Source: Talpa occidentalis (taxonomy: Eukaryota > Chordata > Mammalia > Eulipotyphla > Talpidae). Taken from it: 64,000 bases of DNA. The stretch lies in contig NW_023601104.1 in assembly GCF_014898055.3 (NCBI RefSeq), forward strand, positions 79,653,106 through 79,717,105, in the 5' to 3' direction. The position numbers and the translations under genes are program-made. Under the pieces are notes generated by a model that saw only the letters and a program-made list of their open reading frames with translations, did not search any database and had not been told where the DNA came from. Positions 47,229-58,935 of this stretch are shown here, one piece after another; the first letter of the stretch is position 1, and each line of letters begins with the position of its first letter.

Positions 47229-49855
47229 GTAAGCCTTCTTCATTTTTTAAATCAAGTTCCTAAAGAAGGAAAATAGAAAACCTTATAATGCTGTCTCCAG
47301 TTTAGTGATGATCACGCGAACTACAACTGGGCTATTTTTTTTTTTAAAGAATGAACATAGACTCTTGTCTTTCCTCCACTGTCTCCCTCTCTTTCCCCTG
47401 AGCCCTGGAGCTGGGAGAAGGCAGGGCAGAGGGCTCCCTGGGGGCAGCGTTGAAAGCATGGAGCCTCAGCACCAGCTGGGGTGGATCTGGGGGAGGGGGT
47501 AGGGAGGGGCAGGCCCTCAGCTGCCCTTCCTCCCAGGGAATGGCACCGCTGGGCCTTCTCTCTTGGTGGGGAAAGTTACTGAAATGGAAACCCTGGCCCA
47601 CAGGACCACACCCCCCCCCTCCCCCCGAGAATGGCTGATCAGTTCAGAGAATTGATGCCAAAACTCAGATTTTTTTTTTTTTAATGAAAGTGAGTGTGGC
47701 TGTAAGTCTACACCAGAACATTTTCTACTTGAGCTGCCTTTGAAAGAGTTTAAGAACCTGGATGTAGGGGGTAGCACTAATGCTCTTGACGTTTTTTTCC
47801 TGTTTTGTGTTGCTCTTATGAGAAATGCAATGATTCTGTTCCAAATCTCTTCAGCTGTCCCTTGTTTTGACATTGTGCTGCAGGATAGATGTGCATGGAG
47901 AGCAACAGTAGGTATCTGGGTCCTCTTGGCTCCACTAAGCTGTGCATGGGGGCCCCTAGCAGCCTGTCCCTCCCTCTAGGAATAGTCCTCTAGCGCTTTC
48001 AACAGCAGAGGGGACTCGCGTCCCAGCCTTTGGATCAGTGAGCAATGGAGTTGCTCCTTTCTCACTATTAGGACCTTCAAACCTTGGGGTGTAGCTCATA
48101 GAAGTGGAATTTCATCATCTGCCTGTGGTCCAGGCCACATAGGTCCATCCCCCTAGTTAAGAGTAAATGTTCATTTTCCAAATCCTATTGAGAAGCCCTG
48201 CTTTGCCCCAAAGTCCAGTGGTTCAGAGTCACATGGCCCAGGACACCACAAGGTTTGGAATGGCTTGGTGCTTGGACCCGAAGATGGTCTCCAGTGTGAT
48301 CTCATCGCCACTGACTGAGATCGTCTGAGCAGTGGCGCATGTGCCTGGAGCTGATAATTGTGTTATATTTTCTTTGCTGTTATGAATAGTGGGAGAAGGA
48401 GGGGATGTGGAATATTTTCTGGGTGACCTGTTTCTTCTCCCTTTTCATAACAAATGGTGGTTGTCACCAGGACTCCAGCCCTTGCTCCCCTCCCTCTCAC
48501 CCCTGCACATGTGTTGTGCTGACGCATGGCAGTCTCAGGCCAGGAAGGAGCTCCCTGTGGCTCAGGAGTGCCCAGCCAGTCCCCTGTGCTGAAAACATCA
48601 TGTGTGAGATTGATAAGAGTGCCCTGGATACCTTACTCTCTTCTGGAAGCCTGTCTGTCCAGAAGGAAGAAACAGGGCTGTTGGCTCTGACTTTGTCCAC
48701 TGAACCACTAGCTGCCTGCCGGAATCCAGCTGAAAAATAATGATGTGAAGTTGTTTGCAAGAGAGGATGGATGTCATGCCGGGAATTGCTTATGACTCAT
48801 TCCCCCTTTTATTTTACTCAAGTTCAAGGAGATTCCCACTGACAGAGCCAAAGTCAGGGGAACTGCTTAACTTTGAAGCCTTTTCTCCTCTTTTCTTGTC
48901 CTGGTCTCTTCCTTGGACTTGGAAAGCAGTGCTGGCGCTGGGCCCGCCACTCTGGAGGCTCCTTGCTAGCGTGTGTTCCACACTCTGGGGTCTGCAGCAG
49001 GGAGGAGAGATTGCTTTGGGGTAGGAGGAGATGAGGTCAGTTTTGAGACCACAACCTGGATGAAAAGAGAGAAACCAGTGCAAGGTTTTGAATGTGCTAA
49101 GTGGGCTGGGGCTGCCTGAGTCCCACCAGCAGGTCCCTCAGGGCCTGAGAGCTGCACCCAGGGCCCTGACAGGGACTTCTGTCATCCCACAGCACTGGTT
49201 ATTTCCTGTGGTGACTTCTTCCTTGGCTCTGCTTCTTCCTTGTCTCATTCCTTTTTTGTTTTTCTGCACTTTAAAAAATACATCTCTGAAAGGACAGAGT
49301 GGACAGAGTTTGAGGGATTTATACGAGTAGGAAAATGCACTTTAATAAGTTTGCCAGTAAGAGCTGGAAATTGATAAAGCACATTTTTTCTTTCGAAAAA
49401 GACTTAAATATGCTTAGCTTTTTTCTTTTCATCCCCAAGGAATGAGTTACAGTAATTAATTTTATTCTTTTCTATTCTCTCATCTTTTCCAAGAGTGAGG
49501 CCAGACTGGTGAATATCGGTCTCTTTCAGAAAGAACTGGACCTCAGTTGCTGGGCCCCCCGAATCCCTTAGTGCCTTGTCCTCCTGCATCCTCACAGCTG
49601 CCCCAAGGCCACCCCAGTTTTACCAGGAACCTGGCTTCCAGGTGCAGACTTCATCCTAGAGCACCTCCCCCTGTGGGGGGTTGGGTGGGGGGAAGGCAGT
49701 GCTGCCTCTCCATGTGGAGGGTTTTGATCAGACCCTCAGAGTGTGACCTTATCTGTCTCCCCACCTCTGAGAGGGAGGGTCCGCTTGACCCCCAGGAAGA
49801 GACCTTGCAGGATGGTCCCACACTTCTGCTGGTTTGTCTAGTCATTGCACTCATG

Positions 49856-50032
49856 TCTCCCTCCCTCCCCTGCCCATCTCCTCCCCTCAACACCCCTCTC
49901 CTGCCCTCCTTTCCACTCCTCCTGGTTCCTGCCTCCCCCCCACCTGCCTTCTCTGCACCCCCCCTTAGTTACCCTTACTCCCACTTCCCTTCTTCCCCTC
50001 CATCTCCCTCCTTTTCTCTCTGCCCTCCTTGG
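49856..50032. repeat. Pyrimidine-rich tract
   Basis: About 175 bp dominated by C and T with few purines, including runs of seven C. The open frames across it come from base composition and are not genes. Confidence 0.8.
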
Positions 50033-50780
50033 TGGGGAGAACACTGGGCTACCATCCAGGCCCGTAACAGCCTCTCCTCCTGGCCCAGTGCCCCCGAGCC
50101 TGGTCTGACTTGTCATGCACCCACATCTGCTTCAGTCTGTTTCTCTTACCCCCTGGGTGGCGGCAGCTCTCCTGTGCAGGGGGAAGAAATCTTGTGCAGT
50201 CGGGGGAGGGTGAAGGATGAAGGCAGGCGTCATGACCTCAGGCTGTTGCCTTGGGGATTCTTGAATTGCCTCTCCCACTGCAGGCACTGGGGTGAGGGCA
50301 GCACTGGGGTGAGGGCACTGCAGTGGTGGAGTCTGAGGACCTGGATTTAGATCCACCCTTTCTTGAGGGGATCTCAGTTTCTTTTACTGTGAAATAAGTC
50401 TAATACTACCTTAGACTTGCAGGGCAAGTCTGGCAGGGCCTGGCAGGGCCAGGGTGAGATGCAGATGGGAAATGTGTCAGGCTGGATCACCTTCCGGAAG
50501 TGGGGCCAGGTGAAGGTCAGACTCCTGTTGAAGTGGAAGTTTGCAAAGCAGGCATCACACATGTGACCACTGTTCCTCACACTACAAAGTTTTCAAGGAA
50601 GGACATTTATTTATCACCTGTGGTTGAAGTGAGCTCTGTTGAAGATGTGTTTCATCTTGGGTAATACCTAATAACTGATGTCCATGTTGGTATTTCAGAG
50701 AAAGGAGGTGGGTTGGCTGGTGTGAGGCTGTAGCACTGGGTGTACATTGGGTAGCACAGCAGGTGGCAAAGAAATAACTC

Positions 50781-50980
50781 CAGCCTGGCCTCCCTGCAGC
50801 CTGGCCTCCCCTCAGTCTAGCCTCCTTTCAGCCTGGCCTTGCCTCAGGCCTGGCTACCTTCAGCCAGGCCTGTCCTCAGCCTAGCCTTCCCTCGGCCTGG
50901 CCTCCCTTTGGCCTGGCCTCCACTCAGCCTGGGCTCCTCTCAGCCTGGCCTGGCCTCGGCCTGGGCTCCCCTCAGCCTTA
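50781..50980. repeat. 16-bp minisatellite, about 12.5 units
   Basis: Units such as CAGCCTGGCCTCCCTG, CAGCCTGGCCTCCCCT, CGGCCTGGCCTCCCTT and CAGCCTGGGCTCCTCT are in perfect 16-bp register for twelve copies, then a partial unit. Substitutions vary between units but there are no indels. Confidence 0.95.
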
Positions 50981-52039
50981 TATGGAGAGAAATGTTAGTC
51001 CCCACTTGAGTCCTTACAAACTGAATTGCCAGAGAATCTTGGGTTTGGGATGCCAGCAACTTACTGTGTGTTGTTCTGGAATATTTGACACTCTTATAAA
51101 CACAGGGTAGCAAAGGACATTCTTCTATGAGGAGTATAACTTTGCTTCTTGTCAACCATGTCAGATGATCTGGGTGAGTAAAATGGATTGTAGTGTCCGG
51201 TTTCCCTGGCTCTGAATTGCTTTTCATTCAGGGAGGGTGGGAGAAACTGAAGCAAGAAGACAAATGACCCTCAACTGAGTGGAGATGTGCCTGTGGGCTG
51301 TGCTTGTTCCTGGAGTGTGTCTCAGTGGTACATCATGACATTCTGTTTGGGTCACCCTAGGAAGAAGAGAGTTGGGCATTTGGACTCCCCCAATGTACTT
51401 GCAGCCTCACCAGGAAATAAAGTGGTATGGAAGGACTTTTTGGAGTTCTGTCATTATAGACCATTAACCACCACTGTGCACTGGCTTCAGTACATTTCTA
51501 GATTTCCCCTTTGTTGCTGATTTTCATAACTATTCAGCCCAGCTCAATATAGCCTAGAATTAGAAGGCAGGAAAAGAGGTGCAGCCGGTGGTTTCAGCAG
51601 CTGCAGAGGGGTTGCTTCCTGGGCTTTTGGATTCAGAACTGACACCACAGCAGCAGAAGACAGGCAGCCTTGCTCCAAGCCTTCTCCCCAGGCTCTGGAG
51701 TATTTGGCCTTAGCCTTGCAGTCTAGCCTAGCATTGAGGCCCTCTTCCCTCTTGCATTAAAAAGTGTTTGCTTTTTAAGCCATACTCTACTTTGTAGGAG
51801 TCAAATGCAGTCTACTTGAGAGAATTCAGACACATTCCTAGTAAGCATTTGATATCTATCAACTTTTTGTGCATGAACATGGGACATTCTTCCAGATATC
51901 CAGAGATTAAAATGAAATGGGCCTCGCACTGTAGGAGAGAGCAGGAGAAAAGAAGGATAAAACATGAATTTTACAGGTTACAGTATGGCTGTATAATAGA
52001 ATAAACTAAGAACCTATGACTTTAACTGAAGTTTCCAGG

Positions 52040-52220
52040 CCTGTTCATTCATTCATTAATGAGGATTAATTGCATAGCCAGCAGGTGTCAGACCCTATCT
52101 CATCCACTGGAGACAAAATGGTGGAGAGAGGACAGAGTCCCTGCCCCTCTAGAACTTAGCATCTCACGGTGAATTAAGACTTGAAAGAAGCAGTTTGGGG
52201 TAGTTTGGTACTTGCCAATA
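52040..52220 (-). mobile_element. L2 relic, antisense
   Basis: TTCATTCATTCATTAATGAG, GGTGTCAGACCCTATCTCAT and CCTGCCCCTCTAGAACTTAG fit the reversed L2 end. Confidence 0.6.
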
Positions 52221-52564
52221 GGGGACATCCAGGTGGCTATAAAAACAAGCAGGAGAGTGGCCTTGAGGAGACAGGAAATGCCCCACGACATCTGGAAAGG
52301 GGAGGAACGTTTTGGAAAAGTGGGCTGAAGTAACAGATGTAGACAGACTAGGAGAAGCAGGGGGCCTGGCTAGGGCTTGGTGGTGGTGGAGAGGGGGAAC
52401 TGCCTGGGGCTCAGGCACATCACCCGTGTCAGTCAGGCTTAAGGGCACTCTCGCACCGAACCTCTGGACAGAGCCTGCAAACCTGCAGCCCAGGCATGCT
52501 GAGCACATTTGCTTCAGTCACTGCCCCTCAGAGATGAGAAATCTGAGATTCAGAGACACCATTT

Positions 52565-52695
52565 TCAATAATCATTCAGTAAATATTCATTGAGAGCCTC
52601 ATAGGTTACTTCCTAGTGCCAAACGTGTCCTAAGTGAAAGGTGGCCCCAATCACTGCCTTTAAGGAGTTTACAGTCTAGCTGGGGACCAAGGCAG
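52565..52695 (-). mobile_element. L2 relic, antisense
   Basis: CATTCAGTAAATATTCATTG and AAGGAGTTTACAGTCTAGCT are typical. A possible MIR piece follows to about 52780. Confidence 0.6.
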
Positions 52696-53429
52696 TCTGA
52701 TTTATTTGGTGTCACACAACCAGCTGGTGGCAGAGCTGGGACCTCTGACACCCTATCTCCCACTCTGTGTTCTCACCACTCAGGCCGTGTTGTTCACATG
52801 ACCGTTCCCCCTGACACTGCGGTGCTGAGCAGGAATACATCGCACTTAGAACATAAGGACATTTAAAAGCCTGTCTGTAATTATTTATGTAATGAAGTGT
52901 CAGCCCTGTCTTCTTTGTTGAAATATAGACTATGTCTGGCTCATCCCTTAATGCCATCAAGACTTTAGTATGGAAACAAAGAATCTTTGTCAATTTTAAT
53001 TATGAAACTCCAAGACCACTTTGAGTGATGAATTCAGGGGAATGATTTACGGGGAGGCAGGTAATTGCTTTGGATGGGCTCTGTAAGTGCTAGCCCTTGA
53101 TGAGCCTTAGCCTCCTGGCTCCCGGGAGCTGTTCTGTCGCCAGGCGGGCACACTCAGGTTGGGCTGGCCTTGGCTTCAGCAAAAGAATGGGAGGTAGGGG
53201 GGATCATTTCAGACATCCCAAGGGTGTGTGTACAGTGGGTGGGGCCTAGTGAGCTAACTGGCTGGCGTGGTTTTGCGCAGCTGTGTGCTGCCTGTGTCGG
53301 CCCCACTTAGAACTGGAACGCCCCGAAAGATGAACTGGGGAGGAGTTTATTCCAGCGCTTCACAGTAGATTTGTTTAGGATCGAGCTTTTGTTTTAGTGG
53401 GGGCAGCAGGAGAGAGGGAGATTCTTTAT

Positions 53430-53560
53430 TTGTGTGTTGATTCATTCACTTATTTATTTACCCATCAAATATTTATGTGCTAGGAGCCAGGTTCAAGACA
53501 GCAAATGTTCCCCGTGGATTTCTAGTCAAGCAGGAAGAGAGCTAAGCCTTAGGAAAGGGA
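53430..53560 (-). mobile_element. L2 relic, antisense
   Basis: GATTCATTCACTTATTTATT and CAAATATTTATGTGCTAGG match the reversed L2 end. Confidence 0.5.
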
Positions 53561-53869
53561 AGAAGACAATGCCAATGAAAAAAATGAGCCTTTCCACTTG
53601 CACATTTTTCCAGAAAGAGATGATTATATAATATGGTGTCTAAAAATCAAAGTTAGTTTGGGATATTTTTTCCCAGTATCTCTGGGTAGAGCTGGAGACT
53701 GATCCCCTGGGAATCACCCATGCAAAGGGCAGATTGGCAGACCAGCCTGGAGTCACACTCAGGGTCTCACTCAGGATGGGAGGAGCGTGTCTCACGTTCA
53801 GTGTGGAAGGTGATGCCACCCACGTGTCTGGTTCCAGATGAAGTGCTGTGACATGCACTTGTTCTGCCT

Positions 53870-54120
53870 GCATGTGCTCAGCGCCCCCTCTGTGCCAGGC
53901 GCTCTTCAGGTGGCTGAATGAAATGGAGAGCAGCAGATGTGGGCCCAGCTCTCAGGGAGAAGGCTCTTCAGTGCAGTCGTGGGTGTGTGACTAGAGGCAG
54001 CATCAGGAGGAAATGTGCCCACTTCTGTGAGAGTGCATCTGAAAGTGAGTGGACCTAGACTGATGATTAGGGGAGATTTTCCCAAAGAAGTGACCCAGAA
54101 GGAGCCTGCAGGTGAGTCGG
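53870..54120 (-). mobile_element. L2 relic, antisense
   Basis: CTCTGTGCCAGGCGCTCTTC, then AGCTCTCAGGGAGAAGGCTC and TTTCCCAAAGAAGTGACCC, fit the reversed L2. Confidence 0.5.
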
Positions 54121-54785
54121 TGAATCCGCTCCAACTAGCAAGGTGAGATGGGAGGGCTGCTTGTTCTTGAGACCCAAAGGGATCCTCAGAGGCATCTTGT
54201 CCACCAACCACCCTTTCCCTCCATTTTCTTTTTCTCCTTAACATTTAACCGATATCAAATACACTACGATAAAATAAATACACTGGGGGTCTTCTTAGGA
54301 TCAGCTGGACATTCTGACCCTGGAGAGTTTCCTTGGCACACAGGTATTTAGAAAGATGTAGAACAGAAGCATATATAGCCATCAGGGCAGAGTCAGGGTT
54401 TTCTTCTCTGTGATTGTGCTCTTGACAGTCCATACAGCCACCTAGGAGCTCTTAGCCCCCTCCCCCTCAAGTGACAGCTCAGGAGCTAAAAGAAGGAGTC
54501 TCACCCTGAGTGGGTGTGGGATCTGCCTGTGTTCAGGGTCCCCTGAGGGATATGCTCAATTATAAAGCATTGCATTCAAGGAAGCCCAGAGCTACAGTGT
54601 CCCCATCAGATATTTATAGTTTCTTCCAGACCAGATGCAAGTTATCAATCAGTGGTCATTTTTATCATAAACAATGTTGCCTAGGAACATAATTGACATT
54701 TTATCTTTATTAGATTTCCAGGGAAATGGAACTAGAAAGTTAACCTAAGGTCATATTCTCAAGCAGAAGAGGAAAGGAATTTCTT

Positions 54786-56231
54786 TTTTTTTTTTTTTTT
54801 TTTTTTAAAAAATAAATATTTTAATGTTAGTTTGTTAAGATTGTGAACAATATTGACTAAAATGCAATTGTTTTACCCTATTGATTTTTTTTTTTTTTTT
54901 TTTTTATAAATTTTATTGTTATATTCCCCATACAATTGCAGCCCCCATTCTGACCCCAATCCCTCCCCTCCCGCCCCCGCCCCCCTAAAAGTGTCTCTGG
55001 TTCATAGTTTTTTGTTGATTTTGATTTTCACTTTCTTATAGTTTTTCATTTTCCTGGTCCATTATTTAAGTTTTCTAGATTCCTGCTATGAGTGAGACCA
55101 TCCGGTATTTTTCTTTTTCTTTTTGGCTTATTTCGCTGAGCATGATCCCTTCCAGCGTCATCCATGTTGCAGCAAATTGCATGTGTTTATCTTTTTTGAA
55201 TGCTGAGTAATATTCCATGGTATATATGTACCACATCTTCTTGATCCAGTCATCTATTTTTGGGCATTTGGGTTGTTTCCAAAGCTTAGCTATTGTAAAC
55301 AGTGCTGCTATAAACATAGGGGTGCAGGTGTTCTTTGGAATGGATGTTTCTGTGTCCTTTGGGTAAATACCTAGGAGTGGAATTGCTGGGTCATATGGAA
55401 GCTCTATGTTTAGTAGGTCCAGAAATCTCCACACAGCTTTCCACAGTGGTTGGACCAGTTTGCACTCCCACCAACAGTGCAGAAGAGTTCCTTTTTCTCC
55501 ACACCCTCGCCAACATTTGTTGTTGCTAGTTTTTTTAATATGTGCCATTCTCACTGGTGTAAGATGGTATCTCATGGTAGTTTTGATTTGCATTTCCCTG
55601 ATGACAAGTGATGTTGAACATTTTTTCATATGCCTGTTGGCCATTTGCATTTCCTCTTCAGAGAAGTTTCTTTTAAGCTCTTCTGCCCATTTTTTGACTG
55701 GATTATTTTCTTTGTTGTTGTTGAGTCTCATCAGCTCTTTGCAGATTTTTGTGATCAGTCCTTTATCATTAGTGTTGGGTGCAAAAATGTTCTCCCAGTT
55801 GGTGGGGTTTCTCTTTGTTTTTGTTATTGTCTCTTTTGCTGTGCAAAAGCTCTTTAATTTGATATAGTCCCAGCTGTTTATCTTTGCCTTCACTATCACT
55901 GCTTTGGGTGATGTGTCTGTAAAGATGTCTTTGATGTGCAAATCACGTAGTGTTTCGCCTATATTTCCTTCTATATATTTTATGGTTTCAGGTCTTATGT
56001 CTAGTTCTTTAATCCATTTTGAGTTGATTTTTGTGTATGGTGTGAGGTGGTGGTCAAGCTTCATTTTTTTGCATGTAGCGACCCAGTTTTCCCAGCACCA
56101 TTTATTGAACAAACTTTCTTTGCTCCAATGCATAGTCTTTGCTCCTTTGTCAAAGATTAGTTGACCATAAATCTGTGGGTTTATTTCTGGATTTTCTATT
56201 CGATTCCATTGGTCTGTATGTCTGTTCTTGT
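54786..56231 (-). mobile_element. Young 5'-truncated LINE-1 with 3' transduction, antisense
   Basis: The reverse strand carries the last ~385 codons of L1 ORF2 without a stop (56231 down to 55075), with the [16 protein letters not shown] and WGCGE-like Cys/His C-terminal region, then the 3' UTR. A first poly(A) (T run 54885-54905) is followed by 78 bp of unrelated sequence and a second poly(A) (54784-54806). A perfect 17-bp target duplication GAGGAAAGGAATTTCTT flanks everything (54769-54785 and 56232-56248). The cleavage site TTCTT/AA fits L1 endonuclease preference. Confidence 0.93.
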
Positions 56232-56400
56232 GAGGAAAGGAATTTCTTAATGTTTTGCCAACATATTATTTTTTAAATCTGATTTATTTTCTCTCTCCCA
56301 TCACCAGAATAAAGTTCCACTTGAGCTGGAATTTCAGCTGCTTTGTTTGGGGAGTGATGTGTACCTTGAACAGTGTCTGTATGTAATTGTATATGGGTAT

Positions 56401-56491
56401 ATGGATGGATGGACGGACGGACAGATGGGTGGATGTAGGGACAGATGGACGGACAGACGGAGGGACGGACGGATGGATGGATGGATGGGTG
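56401..56491. repeat. (GGAT/GGAC)n tetranucleotide array
   Basis: Imperfect GGAT, GGAC and AGAT units over about 90 bp. Confidence 0.93.
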
Positions 56492-56574
56492 AATGAACTT
56501 CTCATTTCAACCAAGATGGCTGTGACTCATAGATGCCTACCAGTTGTGCATTTTCTTTGAAAGCAGTTAATGTT

Positions 56575-56650
56575 GCACATGTTTATTGAGAGCTAAATGT
56601 GCCAAGCACTCTGCTAGCTGGGGGGATAAGTATGAACAAGACAACTAGGA
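56575..56650 (-). mobile_element. L2 relic, antisense
   Basis: GTTTATTGAGAGCTAAATGTG and CCAAGCACTCTGCTAGCTG match the L2 end in reverse. Confidence 0.6.
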
Positions 56651-58304
56651 CCAGCTGTGTGGCAACTTATCTACTCCTGTTACTGCTTCTTGTGGTAAAG
56701 CGGGAGGGGTGCTGTGACCTCTGTGTCTTCCAGTATTGGGTGTCCTTCTGTTAAGAGGTGGTAGAGGAGGCCAAGTATCAAATAATTTCCTTTCCCTCAG
56801 TGAGAAAGAAAACCTTTCCTGGGACGATCACAGGGTGCTCTCTCATTCTCCTGTCTCTGAGCGGGGAGGGATTTACAACATGGTGGTGCTAGAATGAGAT
56901 TTATTATAAGAATCTGCTCAAGCAGGCCTGACAGCTCTTTCATTTCTGAGTAGCTCCCCACCTGGTGGATTTGGAGGCTTGGAGGCCTCCTTACTTAGGC
57001 CTGGTATGTACACATCTGGATTGGGTTCCAGAGTCCCCAGAGTGGAAAGGGGAATCACTTCTTCCAAGACATGGCTGTGGAGAACTTTGGCTCCCAGAGC
57101 CTCCCAGACCCACATGGTTTAGAGAATGCTGTTCTTTGGAGTGGAGTCCTCATGGTGAAGTTGGGCATGGAGCATGTGAGAGTGTGCAAGTGTGGCCTTG
57201 GAGACAGCCCCTCCAGGGCGGACTACTGAAATGGCATGTGTGTGGTCCTGTCTGGTCCAGGCAGACGGAAGCCACATTTTACCCTCCCCGTGCCTCTCAG
57301 ACTGTGGGGACTTTCTTGGTACCTGAGTGATGTGTATGTCCAGAGTCCTGATGTACCTGCCCAGAAAGCGGGGTAGGTGGAGGGAGAGTGGGGGAGTACC
57401 CCCGATCTGGCTCTTGGCCAGAGCTCACCTAATTAACCCCCCATTTTCCCATCCATGGTTTAGGTGTCAAATGTGTTAATGTTTTAGGCAAGGGCAGGGT
57501 GGGGATCAAGCCCTAGCTTCTTTCAAAAGGATATTTCCTGCTCTTTTGTTGTTGCTGTTGGTTTAAATCTTCATTTTTTTCCCCCCTCCATTCTTTCTTG
57601 GCAGAGGTATTTCTCATCAGCTCTTAGAGAAGGTTGCTGAGAAAGATTGAGCTAAAGCCCAGAAAATGGATGTGGTATCTTCAGAGAATTTATGAGTTTT
57701 CTTAGGAAATACTAGAACCTTCTACTGAAAATAAGAGGCACCATAGCTTTTCTTATAAATGCTAGCCTTTGTAGTTGTCTGAAAATATTTGGCATATGTC
57801 TACACACCATTGAGAAAATGCACAATATAATTATATATCCTCATAGCAGAATCCTACATTAAATAAGATTTTTAAAAATTAATGGATTTTTTTCAATTGC
57901 TATTTGGTTTTGACATTTCCCTCTTTTTGGTGTGAATTCTTACTTTTTATTCACCAGTGACTTGGTAGTGATTCTCTAGCCTGGCACAGACACGCTGTCC
58001 CTTTCTCCCTTGCTCTTCCTTCTGTTTCCTTTCTCTGCTGGCAGGTGTTTTTGGTTGATGGGTGTGGTAGCTGCTTCTCCTTTGAATCTCCCTGCAAATT
58101 ACCATCAGAAGCAGCAATCTCTGCATGTTGGAGACAAGCAGTTAAAATATCAGGAAGAATCTGGGCTATGTTCCTTCTAAAGAATATCCAGGAAAACTGT
58201 TAACCAGACTTAGTACAACCTCTGATTTATAGACTTTTTAAAGAGATGCAATTACATTGCTTTTAAATACATTTTGAACTAGTTAAAAAAAAAACACAAT
58301 TATT

Positions 58305-58600
58305 GCCTACTCAATTCTGTGGATGTTTGTTGAGAGCCACCGGGATAAGCTCTGAGGATACGAGATGAATAAAAAATGTTCTCTGAGCTCATGGGGAAGA
58401 GAAGGATGTCAACGAATAATTATAACACCTGGTGAAAAACACTATAATGAAGGGATGAGGGGAGGAGGTGGCTACAGGAGGGGAGGGCAAAGGAAGAAAA
58501 CACCCCTACCTGGAAGAATTCATCAAGTTTCTTAGAAGAGTCGCATTTGAACTTGGTATTTGAAGGAGGGGTAAGCTTGCCCATCTGACAGTTGTAAGAT
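58305..58600 (-). mobile_element. L2 relic, antisense
   Basis: GTTTGTTGAGAGCCACC, GATAAGCTCTGAGGATACG and TTTGAACTTGGTATTTGAAGG fit the L2 end and upstream part in reverse. Confidence 0.6.
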
Positions 58601-58759
58601 CTCCCCATGTAGGGAAGATGAGGATCAGGGTGGAAATCATGATTGAATTCTCAGTCTACTAAGCTAGACACACTTCTGTGCTCTTGAGAGATGGGACTGG
58701 CAGTGATCAGAGGGCACTGACTCTGGGCCAACCCCTAGGCATGAAGCCTCCCTCATAAA

Positions 58760-58935
58760 TTACTTAGCACCGAGACCTTGGCCAACTGCTTAGCTCCTCT
58801 CTATTCCAGCTTCCTCTTTTGTTGACTGGGGATGATAATAGGGTTGTTAGGCAGACTGAGTGAGTTAGCAACTATAACATGCCTGGATAGTTCCTGGTAC
58901 ATAGCAAACACTAGGCAAGGGTTTGATAAACAAAT
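58760..58935 (+). mobile_element. MIR relic, sense
   Basis: CTTGGCCAACTGCTTAGCTC, TTGACTGGGGATGATAATAG and ACATGCCTGGATAGTTCCTG fit the MIR core to tail. Confidence 0.65.

Noticed and set aside
49547..50350. 267-codon + strand open frame, Pro/Ser/Leu-rich
   Set aside because: It spans a pyrimidine-rich tract and has composition-driven codons, no domain and no splice context. The reverse-strand frames there are equally open.
55075..56133. 352-codon antisense open frame as a host gene
   Set aside because: It is the C-terminal part of L1 ORF2 in a 5'-truncated insertion with poly(A) and target duplication.
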